NCBI GenBank assembly: GCA_963669415.2
Contig: CAXXPS010000003.1
Span: 992,001-1,056,000 of the forward strand
Direction: 5' to 3'
Origin: JAWKWH01 sp963669415
GTDB lineage: Bacteria; Pseudomonadota; Alphaproteobacteria; Rhizobiales; Rhizobiaceae
Length of the DNA stretch: 64,000 nt
Under the pieces are notes generated by a model. That model did no database searches and had not been told where the DNA came from. It saw only the letters and a program-made list of their open reading frames with translations. Below are positions 28,516 through 37,207 of the stretch, one piece after another; within the stretch, counting starts at the first letter, position 1; the number at the start of each line of letters is the position of its first letter. A program made the translations under genes and the position numbers.

Positions 28516-29756
28516 TGCGCGTCGAAGCCGATTACCTTATTGAGACGCCGGTGGATCCCAGACAAGCGGCTGAAGCAATGGCGGGAGAGCAATCTTCCGG
28601 CACATTTGTATCAGTTCCCGGAGAAACCGAGGAATTGAAGGCCCGATCGGCAGCCACCGTCGAACGCCTGTCACTTGGTGAAGAACTTCCCTATCCATCG
28701 CTGCCGGGTGCCGTTGCCAAAAATGGACCGGTTCAAACTGCCCACGTCACTTTGTCTTGGCCGCTTGATAATTTCGGATTGTCACTGCCCAACCTCGTAT
28801 CCACGATCGCTGGTAACCTGTTTGAACTGAAGCAGTTCTCAGGCTTGCGTATTCTGGACATTCGCCTGCCTGAGGAGTTCGCGTCAGCCTATCGGGGGCC
28901 GCAATTCGGAATTGAAGGAACCAGAAAGCTCGCCGGCGTCTGGGATCGGCCATTGATTGGAACAATAATCAAACCCAGCGTCGGCCTTGATGCAGCAGGT
29001 ACTGCTGATCTGGTTAAGACCCTTGTCAAAGCGGGCATTGATTTTATCAAAGACGACGAATTGCAATCGGACGGGCGTGTCTGTCCGTTTGAAGACAGGG
29101 CTCGTGCGGTGATGGCGGTCATCGATAATCATGCCCAGGAAACCGGCAAGAAGGTGATGTTTGCTTTCAACATAACCGGCGATCTGGATCAGATGCGCCG
29201 CCGCCATGATCTGGTTGCTGAACTTGGCGGTACCTGCGTTATGGCCAGCCTGAACTCGGTCGGTCTGGTGGGGATGATCGAATTGGGCCGCTTCTCGCAA
29301 TTGCCGATTCATGCCCACCGCAATGGCTGGGGCTATCTATCACGTCATCCGGCATTGGGCTGGTCATATGTCGCCTGGCAAAAGCTCTGGCGCCTGGCAG
29401 GTGCCGATCATATGCACGTCAATGGCCTGCAAAACAAGTTTTGCGAAGACGATGACAGCGTCATCGCATCGGCGTCGGCGTGCCTCACTCCAATGTTCGA
29501 ATCGAACGCTTGCGTTTGCATGCCGGTGTTTTCCTCCGGACAATCGGCAAAGCAGGCCGGTGAAACCTACCGGCGGCTCGGTTCAAGCGATCTGATTTAC
29601 GCCGCAGGTGGTGGCATCGTTGCTCATCCCGATGGGGTCGCGGCGGGCGTGCAAAGCCTACGTCAGGCTTGGGATGCGGCGATCTCAGGAGTGGCGTTGG
29701 CTGATTTTGCCAAAACAAAGCCCGAACTGGCTCGCGCGCTGGAGGCTTATGCCTGA
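28515..29756 (+). CDS. RuBisCO-like protein, 3-oxo-isoapionate-4-phosphate-acting (OiaX/OiaT type)
   Basis: RuBisCO large-chain superfamily protein, form IV, 413 residues. Key positions are conserved: GTIIKP (Lys153), the carbamylation and metal site FIKDDE (Lys179, Asp181, Glu182), HAHR (His268-Arg269), a loop-6 lysine (Lys308 in NGLQNK) and the phosphate-binding GGGIVAHPDG. In D-apionate pathways such proteins act on 3-oxo-isoapionate 4-phosphate, either decarboxylating it (OiaX) or cleaving it to 3-phosphoglycerate and glycolate (OiaT); I cannot tell which from the sequence. No rbcS or phosphoribulokinase gene is near, so CO2 fixation is unlikely. Overlaps one base with both neighbours. 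Confidence 0.85.
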   Translation: MRVEADYLIETPVDPRQAAEAMAGEQSSGTFVSVPGETEELKARSAATVERLSLGEELPYPSLPGAVAKNGPVQTAHVTLSWPLDNFGLSLPNLVSTIAGNLFELKQFSGLRILDIRLPEEFASAYRGPQFGIEGTRKLAGVWDRPLIGTIIKPSVGLDAAGTADLVKTLVKAGIDFIKDDELQSDGRVCPFEDRARAVMAVIDNHAQETGKKVMFAFNITGDLDQMRRRHDLVAELGGTCVMASLNSVGLVGMIELGRFSQLPIHAHRNGWGYLSRHPALGWSYVAWQKLWRLAGADHMHVNGLQNKFCEDDDSVIASASACLTPMFESNACVCMPVFSSGQSAKQAGETYRRLGSSDLIYAAGGGIVAHPDGVAAGVQSLRQAWDAAISGVALADFAKTKPELARALEAYA

Positions 29757-31132
29757 TGTCCGAGCGATCTTCCAAACTACCCGACGGCCATCTCATCGCG
29801 TGGTATGGGGATGATTTCACCGGTGCCACAGCGGTCATGGAAGTATTGACCTTTGCCGGCCTGCCTTCGGTCCTGTTCTTCGATGTGCCAACGCATGAGC
29901 AACTTGAGAATTTCCTGGATCATCGCGGCATCGGAATTGCCGGTGTGGCACGATCAAAGTCTTCTGAATGGATGGACGCCAATTTGCCTTCAATATTCAG
30001 CGCAATGGCGGACTGGGGAGCACCGATCAATCAATACAAGGTTTGCTCGACATTTGATTCCGCCCCTGACATCGGATCAATCGGTCACGCGGCCGAAATT
30101 GCCATCCCCTTTCTGGGGGGCGCCTGGCATCCCATGCTGATCGCGGCTCCGCAAATCGAGCGCTACCAAACCTTCGGCAATTTGTTTGCAGGTATCGCCG
30201 GGCAACCCTATCGGCTGGATCGGCATCCGGTGATGAAGAAGCATCCGGTTACGCCCATGGCGGAAGCAGATGTTGTTCAGCATCTGTCGGATCAGACGGA
30301 ATTGCCAATCGGTCTCGTCGATATTTTGGAGTTGCAGAGCGATCCAGAGCGCACCCTGAAACGCAAGATTGAGTCCGGTGCCTCCATCATCGCTCTGGAT
30401 TGCCTGGACAAGTCGACGTTGGAAGCCGCTGGTCGTTTGATCTGGGAGAACCGAGGAGAACGGCTGTTTGCCATCGCCTCTCAGGGCCTTGAATATGCAC
30501 TGGTCGCCTACTGGCAGAGCGCCGGGCTGCTGGCGGATTTGCAGGCACCCGATCACCCAGGCGGCGTGGACCGTGTCGTAGTTGTCTCCGGCTCTTGCTC
30601 ACCCATCACCGGCAAACAAATCCGCAACGCTCAACAAAGGGGATTTGAAACGATACGTGTCGATCCCGCAATGGCTGTGGACAGCCGTGCCTGGTCGAAC
30701 GAACTGGACAAGGCATCACAATCGGCGTTGCAGTGTTTGGATTCCGGCAAGAACCCGATCATCTGCACGGCTCTTGGCCCGGACGATCCGTCAACTGCAC
30801 CTTATCGGGAAGCCGTTCGTTCAGCCGGCATTTCTGAAGAACAAGCCAATCAAAATGTCGGCGAGGGCCTGGGTCAGATTTTGCTTCACATGATCGAGCA
30901 GACCGGATTGCAGCGTGGCGTCATTGCGGGCGGTGACACTTCAAGCCATGGCGCTTCGACTCTGGGAATTTACGCGCTGACCGCGTTGGCGCCGGTCGCG
31001 CCTGGTGCCGCATTGTGCCGCGCACATTCAGAATCAAAGGAAATGGCTGGTTTCGAAATTGCCCTCAAGGGCGGCCAGATGGGCGGACCTGACTATTTCG
31101 AAACGGTCAAGAATGGCGGTCTTGCTGCCTGA
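29756..31132 (+). CDS. oiaK: DUF1537 four-carbon acid sugar kinase family (3-oxo-isoapionate kinase-like)
   Basis: ATP-dependent sugar-acid kinase of 458 residues. The N-terminal WYGDDFTGA motif is the substrate-binding signature of DUF1537, and the C-terminal nucleotide-binding domain shows VIAGGDTSSHGA and ALKGGQMGGPDYFE. DUF1537 kinases phosphorylate threonate, erythronate and, in the apionate route, 3-oxo-isoapionate at C4. Here the latter fits, since the neighbours are RuBisCO-like and oxidoisomerase-like genes rather than PdxA2. It would supply the substrate of the preceding RuBisCO-like protein. Confidence 0.82.
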   Translation: MSERSSKLPDGHLIAWYGDDFTGATAVMEVLTFAGLPSVLFFDVPTHEQLENFLDHRGIGIAGVARSKSSEWMDANLPSIFSAMADWGAPINQYKVCSTFDSAPDIGSIGHAAEIAIPFLGGAWHPMLIAAPQIERYQTFGNLFAGIAGQPYRLDRHPVMKKHPVTPMAEADVVQHLSDQTELPIGLVDILELQSDPERTLKRKIESGASIIALDCLDKSTLEAAGRLIWENRGERLFAIASQGLEYALVAYWQSAGLLADLQAPDHPGGVDRVVVVSGSCSPITGKQIRNAQQRGFETIRVDPAMAVDSRAWSNELDKASQSALQCLDSGKNPIICTALGPDDPSTAPYREAVRSAGISEEQANQNVGEGLGQILLHMIEQTGLQRGVIAGGDTSSHGASTLGIYALTALAPVAPGAALCRAHSESKEMAGFEIALKGGQMGGPDYFETVKNGGLAA

Positions 31133-31153
31133 TAAGAAGAGAAGGACAAAAAA

Positions 31154-31990
31154 GTGACTAAGATCGCCTTGTTGGGAGCCGGTGGGAAGATGGGAGTTCG
31201 ACTTGCGACCAATCTTCACGGAACCGAATTCTCGGTCGACCATGTTGAGATCGCCGAGGAAGGCCGAAACCGTTTAAAGGACGCAATTGGCGTTGACTGT
31301 GTGGAACAGGGCCAAGCGGTTTCGGGCGCTGATACCGTAATTCTCGCCGTGCCGGACCGGCTCATAGGCAAAGTGGCTCATGAGATCATCGACCAAATCC
31401 AGCCCGGTTCGGCGCTCGTTGTGCTTGATGCCGCCGCACCTCATGCGGGTGAAATGCCGGCTCGGTCCAACGTTACATACTTCGTCACCCACCCCTGCCA
31501 TCCGTCGGTATTCAACTATGAAGATAGCGCCGACAAGCAGAGCGATTTCTTCGGTGGTGTGCTGGCAAAGCAGCATATTGTCTGCGCCCTGATGCAAGGA
31601 CCGGAGGAGCATTATACACAATGCGAACAAGTGGCGCGGACGATCTATGCTCCGGTCGACCGCTCGCACCGATGCACGGTCGAGCAAATGGCCATCCTCG
31701 AACCCGCATTGTCCGAAACAGTCGGCGCCACTCTATGCCTCGCACTCCGCGATGCCGCGGATCACGCAATCGAGCTCGGGGTGCCGGAGCAGGCGGCGAA
31801 GGATTTCATCTTAGGACACATCAACATTGAGCTTGCCATCGCCTTTGGGGCGTTTCCGGGCGGTCAGTTTTCCGATGGCGCGTTAATGGCAATCAAAAAG
31901 GCCAAGCCGGAAATATTCCGGGATGGATGGCTGGACCGGGTGTTTCACCCCGACGCCATAAAGCAATCTGTTCGCGAGATCTGCGAATGA
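31154..31990 (+). CDS. apnO: D-apionate oxidoisomerase-like NAD-binding dehydrogenase
   Basis: A 278-residue dehydrogenase of the 6-phosphogluconate dehydrogenase/KARI-like group. An N-terminal Rossmann domain (GAGGKMG at residues 8-14; VILAVPDRLIGKVA) is followed by a helical C-terminal domain with LSETVGATLCLALRDAADHAIELGVP. ApnO oxidises and rearranges D-apionate to 3-oxo-isoapionate, the substrate of the kinase encoded just before. The GTG start at 31154 has GAGAAGGA about 8 nt upstream. The assignment rests on family resemblance plus operon context. Confidence 0.8.
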   Translation: MTKIALLGAGGKMGVRLATNLHGTEFSVDHVEIAEEGRNRLKDAIGVDCVEQGQAVSGADTVILAVPDRLIGKVAHEIIDQIQPGSALVVLDAAAPHAGEMPARSNVTYFVTHPCHPSVFNYEDSADKQSDFFGGVLAKQHIVCALMQGPEEHYTQCEQVARTIYAPVDRSHRCTVEQMAILEPALSETVGATLCLALRDAADHAIELGVPEQAAKDFILGHINIELAIAFGAFPGGQFSDGALMAIKKAKPEIFRDGWLDRVFHPDAIKQSVREICE

Positions 31991-32025
31991 ACCGGCTGAT
32001 AAACAGCCAAAACAAGGAGGAGTAA

Positions 32026-33477
32026 ATGGTGGTTACACATTTAACCCGCAGAGCATTGATGGCAGCGTCCGCATCCATTCTTGCACTGTCGATGACCAGC
32101 GTGGCGAGCGCGCAAAGCGCTGCCGAGAGGGCCGTCGAGGCAGCCAAGCAATATTCGGGGATCACGCTGAATGTGTTTTACGAAGCGGGATTGCAGCCGC
32201 TCGATCCCAAGAACTTCACTGGACCGATGTGGGAGGAGTTGACCGGCATCAAGATCAACGTGATCGAGTCTCCAATCTCGGAAATGTTCACCAAGACCAT
32301 CCAGGCACATCGCGCCGGATCAGGTGCCTATGATGTTCTCAACGTTATTCCGAGCCAGATGCCGGATATGGTACAGGCGGGTGCGATCATCCAGCTTGAT
32401 GAACTTGTCGCGAAATACGGCTTTGCCGACGAGTTGCAAAAAATTGCTCCCGTCTATCGCGATAATCAGATGAAGGTCGACGGCAAGATCTACGGCTTCC
32501 CGGACGATGGGGACGTGCTGATCATGTACTATCGCAAAGACCTGTTCGAAGATCCCGCAAACATGGAGGAATTCAAAGCCAAGCATGGCTATGACCTGGC
32601 ACCGCCTAAAACCTGGAAGGAATTTGCCGAAATTGGCCAGTTCCTGACCGACAAATTCGCGCCTGAAATCTATGGCGCCGGCACCCTTCACGCACCGGGC
32701 AATGCTCAATTCCTGTTCCAGGAGCGGTTCCGCGTGGAAGGTGGCAAGTTCTTCGATGCTGAAACGATGAAGGCAACGGTGAACTCCGATGTTGGCGTAA
32801 AGGTATTCACCGACATGGTCGCTAACACCAAGTTTATGCCTCCTGGCGTCGAGCAGTGGGGTTTTATTGAGCCCTTCAACGGCTTCCTGGCGGGCAATCT
32901 GGCCATGACCGTGTCGTGGCCACCAGTCGGACGCTGGGCAGCCGGATATGGCAAGGGAACCGAGGCGCTCAACTGGATCCCGGAAACAAAAGTTGCTGAC
33001 AAGATCGGCTATGCGTTACCTCCAGGTGGGCGTCCGCAACTGGCCGCCGGCTTCTCGCTGGCTGTCGCATCGGGGTCCAAGCACCAGGAAGCAGCTTATC
33101 TTTTCATTCAATGGATGAACTCAGAAGAGATCAGCCTCAAGCGCGTCCAATTGCCGTACGCATTACGTGATCCGTTCCGGTCAAGCCACTTTGAAAGCGA
33201 AGAGTACCGAAACCGCTGGCCAAGTGCGACGGAGTATCTCGACACGTTGAAGATGGGTGCGGAAACCGGGTTACTCGATCTGTCGCTCATTCAGATCGAC
33301 CGTTACGAGGAAGGCATGCGTCAGTCCCTAAGCCGACTTTGGGCCGGGGAAGACCCGAAGACGATTCTCGATGATTTGGCTTCGCAGTGGGACGCTCTGA
33401 CCGAACGGATCGGTGTTGACAAGCAAAAGGCTGTCTATCTGGATTGGTCGAGTAAACCCAACGCCTATCCGAATTGA
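32026..33477 (+). CDS. ABC sugar transporter, periplasmic substrate-binding protein
   Basis: Family 1 (CUT1) solute-binding protein of 483 residues. The N-terminal signal has LTRRALMAASASILALSMTSVASAQ, with an RR pair that could be read by the Tat system and a likely cleavage after SVASA. The mature part shows the usual two-lobe fold with AYDVLNVIPSQMPDMVQAGAIIQLDE and YGFPDDGDVLIMYYRKDLF. A strong AAGGAGG site precedes the ATG. It belongs to the operon with the apionate genes, so the ligand is probably apionate, apiose or a related sugar acid. Confidence 0.9.
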   Translation: MVVTHLTRRALMAASASILALSMTSVASAQSAAERAVEAAKQYSGITLNVFYEAGLQPLDPKNFTGPMWEELTGIKINVIESPISEMFTKTIQAHRAGSGAYDVLNVIPSQMPDMVQAGAIIQLDELVAKYGFADELQKIAPVYRDNQMKVDGKIYGFPDDGDVLIMYYRKDLFEDPANMEEFKAKHGYDLAPPKTWKEFAEIGQFLTDKFAPEIYGAGTLHAPGNAQFLFQERFRVEGGKFFDAETMKATVNSDVGVKVFTDMVANTKFMPPGVEQWGFIEPFNGFLAGNLAMTVSWPPVGRWAAGYGKGTEALNWIPETKVADKIGYALPPGGRPQLAAGFSLAVASGSKHQEAAYLFIQWMNSEEISLKRVQLPYALRDPFRSSHFESEEYRNRWPSATEYLDTLKMGAETGLLDLSLIQIDRYEEGMRQSLSRLWAGEDPKTILDDLASQWDALTERIGVDKQKAVYLDWSSKPNAYPN

Positions 33478-33500
33478 GCTGAATCCAACCGCAAATAATC

Positions 33501-33530
33501 GGGTTCCCGGGCAGTGATGCCCGGGGATCC
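33501..33530 (+). terminator. Intercistronic hairpin after the binding-protein gene
   Basis: CCCGGGCA and its complement flank a GTGA loop, extended by further pairs to about 13 bp. There is no U-tract. Such hairpins between binding-protein and permease genes commonly stabilise the upstream message or partly terminate, giving more binding protein than permease. Confidence 0.65.
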
Positions 33531-33563
33531 AAACCAGACGACTGGAGACACCGGATTCAGCTA

Positions 33564-34454
33564 ATGTCGAGTTCCCTAAGCAGCACCATTAACGATCAGC
33601 GCGTTTTCAAATACCTGCTGATTGCTCCGGCCGTGTTCATCATTCTGTTGATCGGGTTGTACCCGTTGATCAAGCTCGTCGTCGGATCGTTTCAGAACAT
33701 CTCCATGTTCGATAACGATCTAAGTTACCAGGGCTTTGTGAATTACGCGCGTCTGTTTGGCGACGAACGGCTTTGGGAATCACTACTGCACACTGTTGCG
33801 TTTACGGCTGTCGCTCTGCCTATTGAGCTAGTCCTTGGTTACTTGCTCGCCCTTTTGTTTCTGGAAAAACTGCCGTTCAAGCAGACATTCGTGGCCATCA
33901 TCCTGCTGCCGACGGTCATCTCACCAATCGTTGCCGGCTCTACCTGGCGTTTAATGTTCGACCAGCGTTTTGGGCCGATCAATCAGGTCATCGGCTGGCT
34001 TGCGGGCGGCGACGTGAAGCTGCTTTGGACGGTTGATCCGATGCTGGTTTGGCCAGCAATTCTTGTTGCCGAGGTCTGGCAGTGGACGCCATTCATGTTC
34101 TTGTTGCTGTTGGCGGCGCTTTCCAATGTGGACAAGGAACAATTGGAAGCCGCTCAGATCGACGGCGCCTCATGGTTCATGACATTCCGGCGCATTGTCC
34201 TGCCGGCGATCATGCCTGTAATGTTTATCGCTGTGCTAATTCGCGCGCTCGACCTGTTTCGGGTTTTTGACGTGATCTGGACCATGACACAGGGCGGGCC
34301 CGGAACGTTCACCGAGACCATATCCATATACGCCTATCAGATGGCGTTCCGGGAGTTTGAGATTTCCTACTCTTCGGCCATCGCGTTTCTTGTGATCATC
34401 ATACTGACCGTCGCGGTCATCTGGGCGCTGCGCCGTGTGGAGTTGGCACGATGA
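33564..34454 (+). CDS. ABC sugar transporter permease, UgpA/MalF type
   Basis: Inner-membrane permease of 296 residues with six predicted helices, the first near FKYLLIAPAVFIILLIGLYPL. The cytoplasmic EAA loop that docks the ATPase is visible as EAAQIDGASWFMTFRRIVLPAIMP. It pairs with the next permease to form the CUT1 channel. The following gene starts inside its last codon and stop (ATGA overlap). Confidence 0.92.
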   Translation: MSSSLSSTINDQRVFKYLLIAPAVFIILLIGLYPLIKLVVGSFQNISMFDNDLSYQGFVNYARLFGDERLWESLLHTVAFTAVALPIELVLGYLLALLFLEKLPFKQTFVAIILLPTVISPIVAGSTWRLMFDQRFGPINQVIGWLAGGDVKLLWTVDPMLVWPAILVAEVWQWTPFMFLLLLAALSNVDKEQLEAAQIDGASWFMTFRRIVLPAIMPVMFIAVLIRALDLFRVFDVIWTMTQGGPGTFTETISIYAYQMAFREFEISYSSAIAFLVIIILTVAVIWALRRVELAR

Positions 34455-35278
34455 TCCGCTGGGACAGAGGATGGCGTCTCGGAATACGCGTCGCTTGCGC
34501 CGCGATCGTTGCACTTCTTTTCGTATTTCCAATCTATTGGCTGGCAGCGATTTCGATCAAGACACCCGAAGAGATCTATGCCTTTCCACCGGTCTGGATT
34601 CCATCAGAGATCCACTTTTCAAGTTATGTGACGCTGTTTCGCGATGGCGACGCCTGGTCGGTCTGGAATTCACTGATCACTGCCGGAGTGAGTACGGTGC
34701 TGGCAATGGTGATCGGGACGATTGCGGCATATTCCATCGTCCGTTTCCGGACCGGCGGTGACCACCTTGCGATCTGGATCATCTCGCAACGAATGATACC
34801 GCCGATCTGCGTCGCCTTTCCGATTTTTCTTCTCTACGTCTCATGGCAGCTCGTCGACACGTATCTGGGCCTCATTCTGCTCTATACGGCTTTCAACGTG
34901 CCTTACGTTACCTGGATGATGCGTGGGTACATACAGGAAATTCCACTTGAACTGGAGCAGAGCGCCCTAGTCGACGGGCTAACGCGATGGGCGGTTCTTC
35001 GGCGGGTAGTAATGCCGATGGCACGCGCCGGCTTGTTCGCAACGGCAGTCTTCACATTCATCTTCGCCTGGAATGATTTTCTGTTCGCGCTCATTCTGAC
35101 CAAATCCGAAGTCGTGACCTACACTGTCAAAGTCACCGGTTATTTTGGATCGCAATCGACATTCTGGTCCAAGATCGGCGCGATGAGCATGCTTGGTGTT
35201 TTGCCGATGATCATTGTTGTCGGCACAATGCAGCGGTTCATCGTACGTGGCATGTCGATGGGTGCGGTGAAAGGATGA
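34451..35278 (+). CDS. ABC sugar transporter permease, UgpE/MalG type
   Basis: Second permease, 275 residues, six predicted helices beginning with ACAAIVALLFVFPIYWLAA. The EAA loop reads LEQSALVDGLTRWAVLRRVVMPMARAG. The 4-nt overlap with the preceding permease gene and the 4-nt gap to the ATPase gene show one translation-coupled unit. Confidence 0.92.
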   Translation: MIRWDRGWRLGIRVACAAIVALLFVFPIYWLAAISIKTPEEIYAFPPVWIPSEIHFSSYVTLFRDGDAWSVWNSLITAGVSTVLAMVIGTIAAYSIVRFRTGGDHLAIWIISQRMIPPICVAFPIFLLYVSWQLVDTYLGLILLYTAFNVPYVTWMMRGYIQEIPLELEQSALVDGLTRWAVLRRVVMPMARAGLFATAVFTFIFAWNDFLFALILTKSEVVTYTVKVTGYFGSQSTFWSKIGAMSMLGVLPMIIVVGTMQRFIVRGMSMGAVKG

Positions 35279-35282
35279 TCTG

Positions 35283-36356
35283 ATGCCGGAACTTAAGCTG
35301 GAATCCATCAACAAATTTTATAGTGCAGTGCATGCGGTCAAAGACGTTTCGCTTGATGTACCTGCCGGTGAATTTGTCGTCCTGGTTGGCCCGTCGGGTT
35401 GTGGCAAGAGCACGCTTTTACGTGCCATAGCGGGCCTTGAGGACATATCGGACGGCGAGATCACTTTGGGCGACCGTTCGATCTCTCGTCTGGCGCCGCG
35501 CGACCGAAATATCGCCATGGTTTTCCAGTCCTACGCGCTTTATCCCTTTCTCAACGTCTTTGAGAACATCGCCTTCGGGCTTCGTGCCCGCAAAATGTCT
35601 CAACCAGATATTGACAAGCAGGTAAAATGGGCCGCCGAACTGCTTGACATCAATGACTACCTGGAACGTTTTCCTCGCGAATTATCCGGCGGCCAAAGGC
35701 AACGGGTCGCAATCGGACGCGCCATCGTCCGTGACGCCGATCTGTATCTTTTCGACGAACCGCTATCGAATCTGGATGCCAAACTGCGCGACGGAATGCG
35801 CGAGGAAATCAAGCGGCTGCACGGTCAACTGGGCAAAACCTTCATCTACGTGACGCACGATCAGATTGAAGCGATGACGTTGGCTGAAAGGATCATTCTG
35901 CTGCGCGATGGAATGATCGAGCAGGCTGGGCCCCCGCTTGATTTGTTCGAGCGCCCAAAAAATACCTATGTCGCCGGCTTTCTGGGTTCTCCTCCAATGA
36001 ATTTCATTGACGTCACTGTGCGCGATGAAACATTGATCTTGCCCGATAACCAGACATTGAAAATCAATCGAAATGGCAAAAGCGGCCTTGCAGCCGGTGA
36101 GCAGAAATATGTTTGGGGGGTGCGGCCAGAGCACTTCAGCCAATCATCAAAGAAAACCGGAAGCTTAAGGGCCAGCCTCGAGGTGATCCAGCCCACAGGA
36201 TCGCGTTCATACGGGACGTTCTATCTGGAGGGAAATCATGTGCTGGCGGAATTGGAAGCGCACATTGGTGAACAGAACACGCGTGAAGTGACGCTTGAAG
36301 TCGCAATCGAACGCACGGTGTTCTTCGATAAATCGACCGGTGAGGCCATCACTTGA
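35283..36356 (+). CDS. ABC sugar transporter ATP-binding protein, UgpC/MsmK type
   Basis: ATPase of 357 residues. Walker A GPSGCGKST is at residues 36-44, the Q-loop is in MVFQSYALYP, the signature is LSGGQRQR, Walker B is LYLFDEP and the switch histidine is in YVTHDQIEA. A C-terminal TOBE/regulatory domain of about 120 residues follows, as in the MalK/UgpC class. It completes the four-gene CUT1 transporter of the island. Confidence 0.94.
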   Translation: MPELKLESINKFYSAVHAVKDVSLDVPAGEFVVLVGPSGCGKSTLLRAIAGLEDISDGEITLGDRSISRLAPRDRNIAMVFQSYALYPFLNVFENIAFGLRARKMSQPDIDKQVKWAAELLDINDYLERFPRELSGGQRQRVAIGRAIVRDADLYLFDEPLSNLDAKLRDGMREEIKRLHGQLGKTFIYVTHDQIEAMTLAERIILLRDGMIEQAGPPLDLFERPKNTYVAGFLGSPPMNFIDVTVRDETLILPDNQTLKINRNGKSGLAAGEQKYVWGVRPEHFSQSSKKTGSLRASLEVIQPTGSRSYGTFYLEGNHVLAELEAHIGEQNTREVTLEVAIERTVFFDKSTGEAIT

Positions 36357-36393
36357 TACCAAGTTGGAAATGGTTGGCGAGCGGAGGCCCACA

Positions 36394-37167
36394 ATGACTG
36401 ATTTCAGGCAACTGACCCGAACCGAAGGATTGAAAGTCGGCACCTATCTTGGAGAGTTTGCCACATCTGGCATCGGGCAAATCATGAGGAGCGCAGGATG
36501 CGAGTTTGTGTTTGTCGACATGGAACACAGTGGCTTCTCGTTTGAGACGGCCAAATCGGTGCTGCGCAACTTGCATGACGCCGGGCTCGCGACGCTTCTT
36601 CGCCCGCCATCTCAGGAAAATCACCACATCGCAAGGGCATGTGATATCGGAGCGCAGGGCGTGTGCCCGCCGATGCTGAGCACCGTCGAGCAGGCTCAGT
36701 CGATAATCGATGCCATCAACTACCCGCCGGTCGGGACGCGGGGCGCGGCCTTTGCCATCGCGCATGACGATTATCGACCGGCCGCCGTGACAGAGGCGAT
36801 TGCGCAGGCCGACAACAAGACAAGTTTCATCGCGCTTATCGAAACCGCGGAAGGTGTCAAGAACAGCGAAGCAATCGCAGCTTTGCCGGACTGTGATTGT
36901 CTTTGGATTGGCCATTTCGATTTGAGCAATTCACTCGGCATTCCAGGCGAGTTTGATAACCCCGAATTCCTGCAGGCGGTCGCCCGTGTCATGGGCGCAG
37001 CCAAGTCAGCTGGCAAAAGCGTGGGTAGATTGGTTGGCTCGCCGGAGGAAGCTCAACGTCTTCATGCCGAAGGTTGCGATTTCATTTCCTACCTTGGCGA
37101 TATCTGGTTGTTCCACAATGCCTTGCGCGATGGGCTGGCGGCAATCAGATCGACGATCGAAGATTAG
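36394..37167 (+). CDS. HpcH/HpaI class II aldolase
   Basis: Metal-dependent TIM-barrel aldolase of 257 residues that cleaves or forms 2-oxo-hydroxy acids using pyruvate-type enolates. VDMEHSGFS, LLRPP (catalytic Arg), the metal-binding Glu in LIETAEGVKN and the Asp in WIGHFDLSNSLG are in place. The ATG at 36394 follows GGAGG and is preferred over an upstream start inside the ATPase gene. It opens the second catabolic group of the island; the substrate is unknown, possibly a branched or deoxy sugar acid. Confidence 0.85.
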   Translation: MTDFRQLTRTEGLKVGTYLGEFATSGIGQIMRSAGCEFVFVDMEHSGFSFETAKSVLRNLHDAGLATLLRPPSQENHHIARACDIGAQGVCPPMLSTVEQAQSIIDAINYPPVGTRGAAFAIAHDDYRPAAVTEAIAQADNKTSFIALIETAEGVKNSEAIAALPDCDCLWIGHFDLSNSLGIPGEFDNPEFLQAVARVMGAAKSAGKSVGRLVGSPEEAQRLHAEGCDFISYLGDIWLFHNALRDGLAAIRSTIED

Positions 37168-37207
37168 TTCACAGGCTTTTTTCGCGCAAAGCCGCAAGGA
37201 GGTTGAC

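Noticed and set aside
28515..29756. RuBisCO for CO2 fixation
   Set aside because: No small subunit or phosphoribulokinase nearby, divergent N-terminal region, and an operon of sugar-acid enzymes; form IV RuBisCO-like function is more likely.
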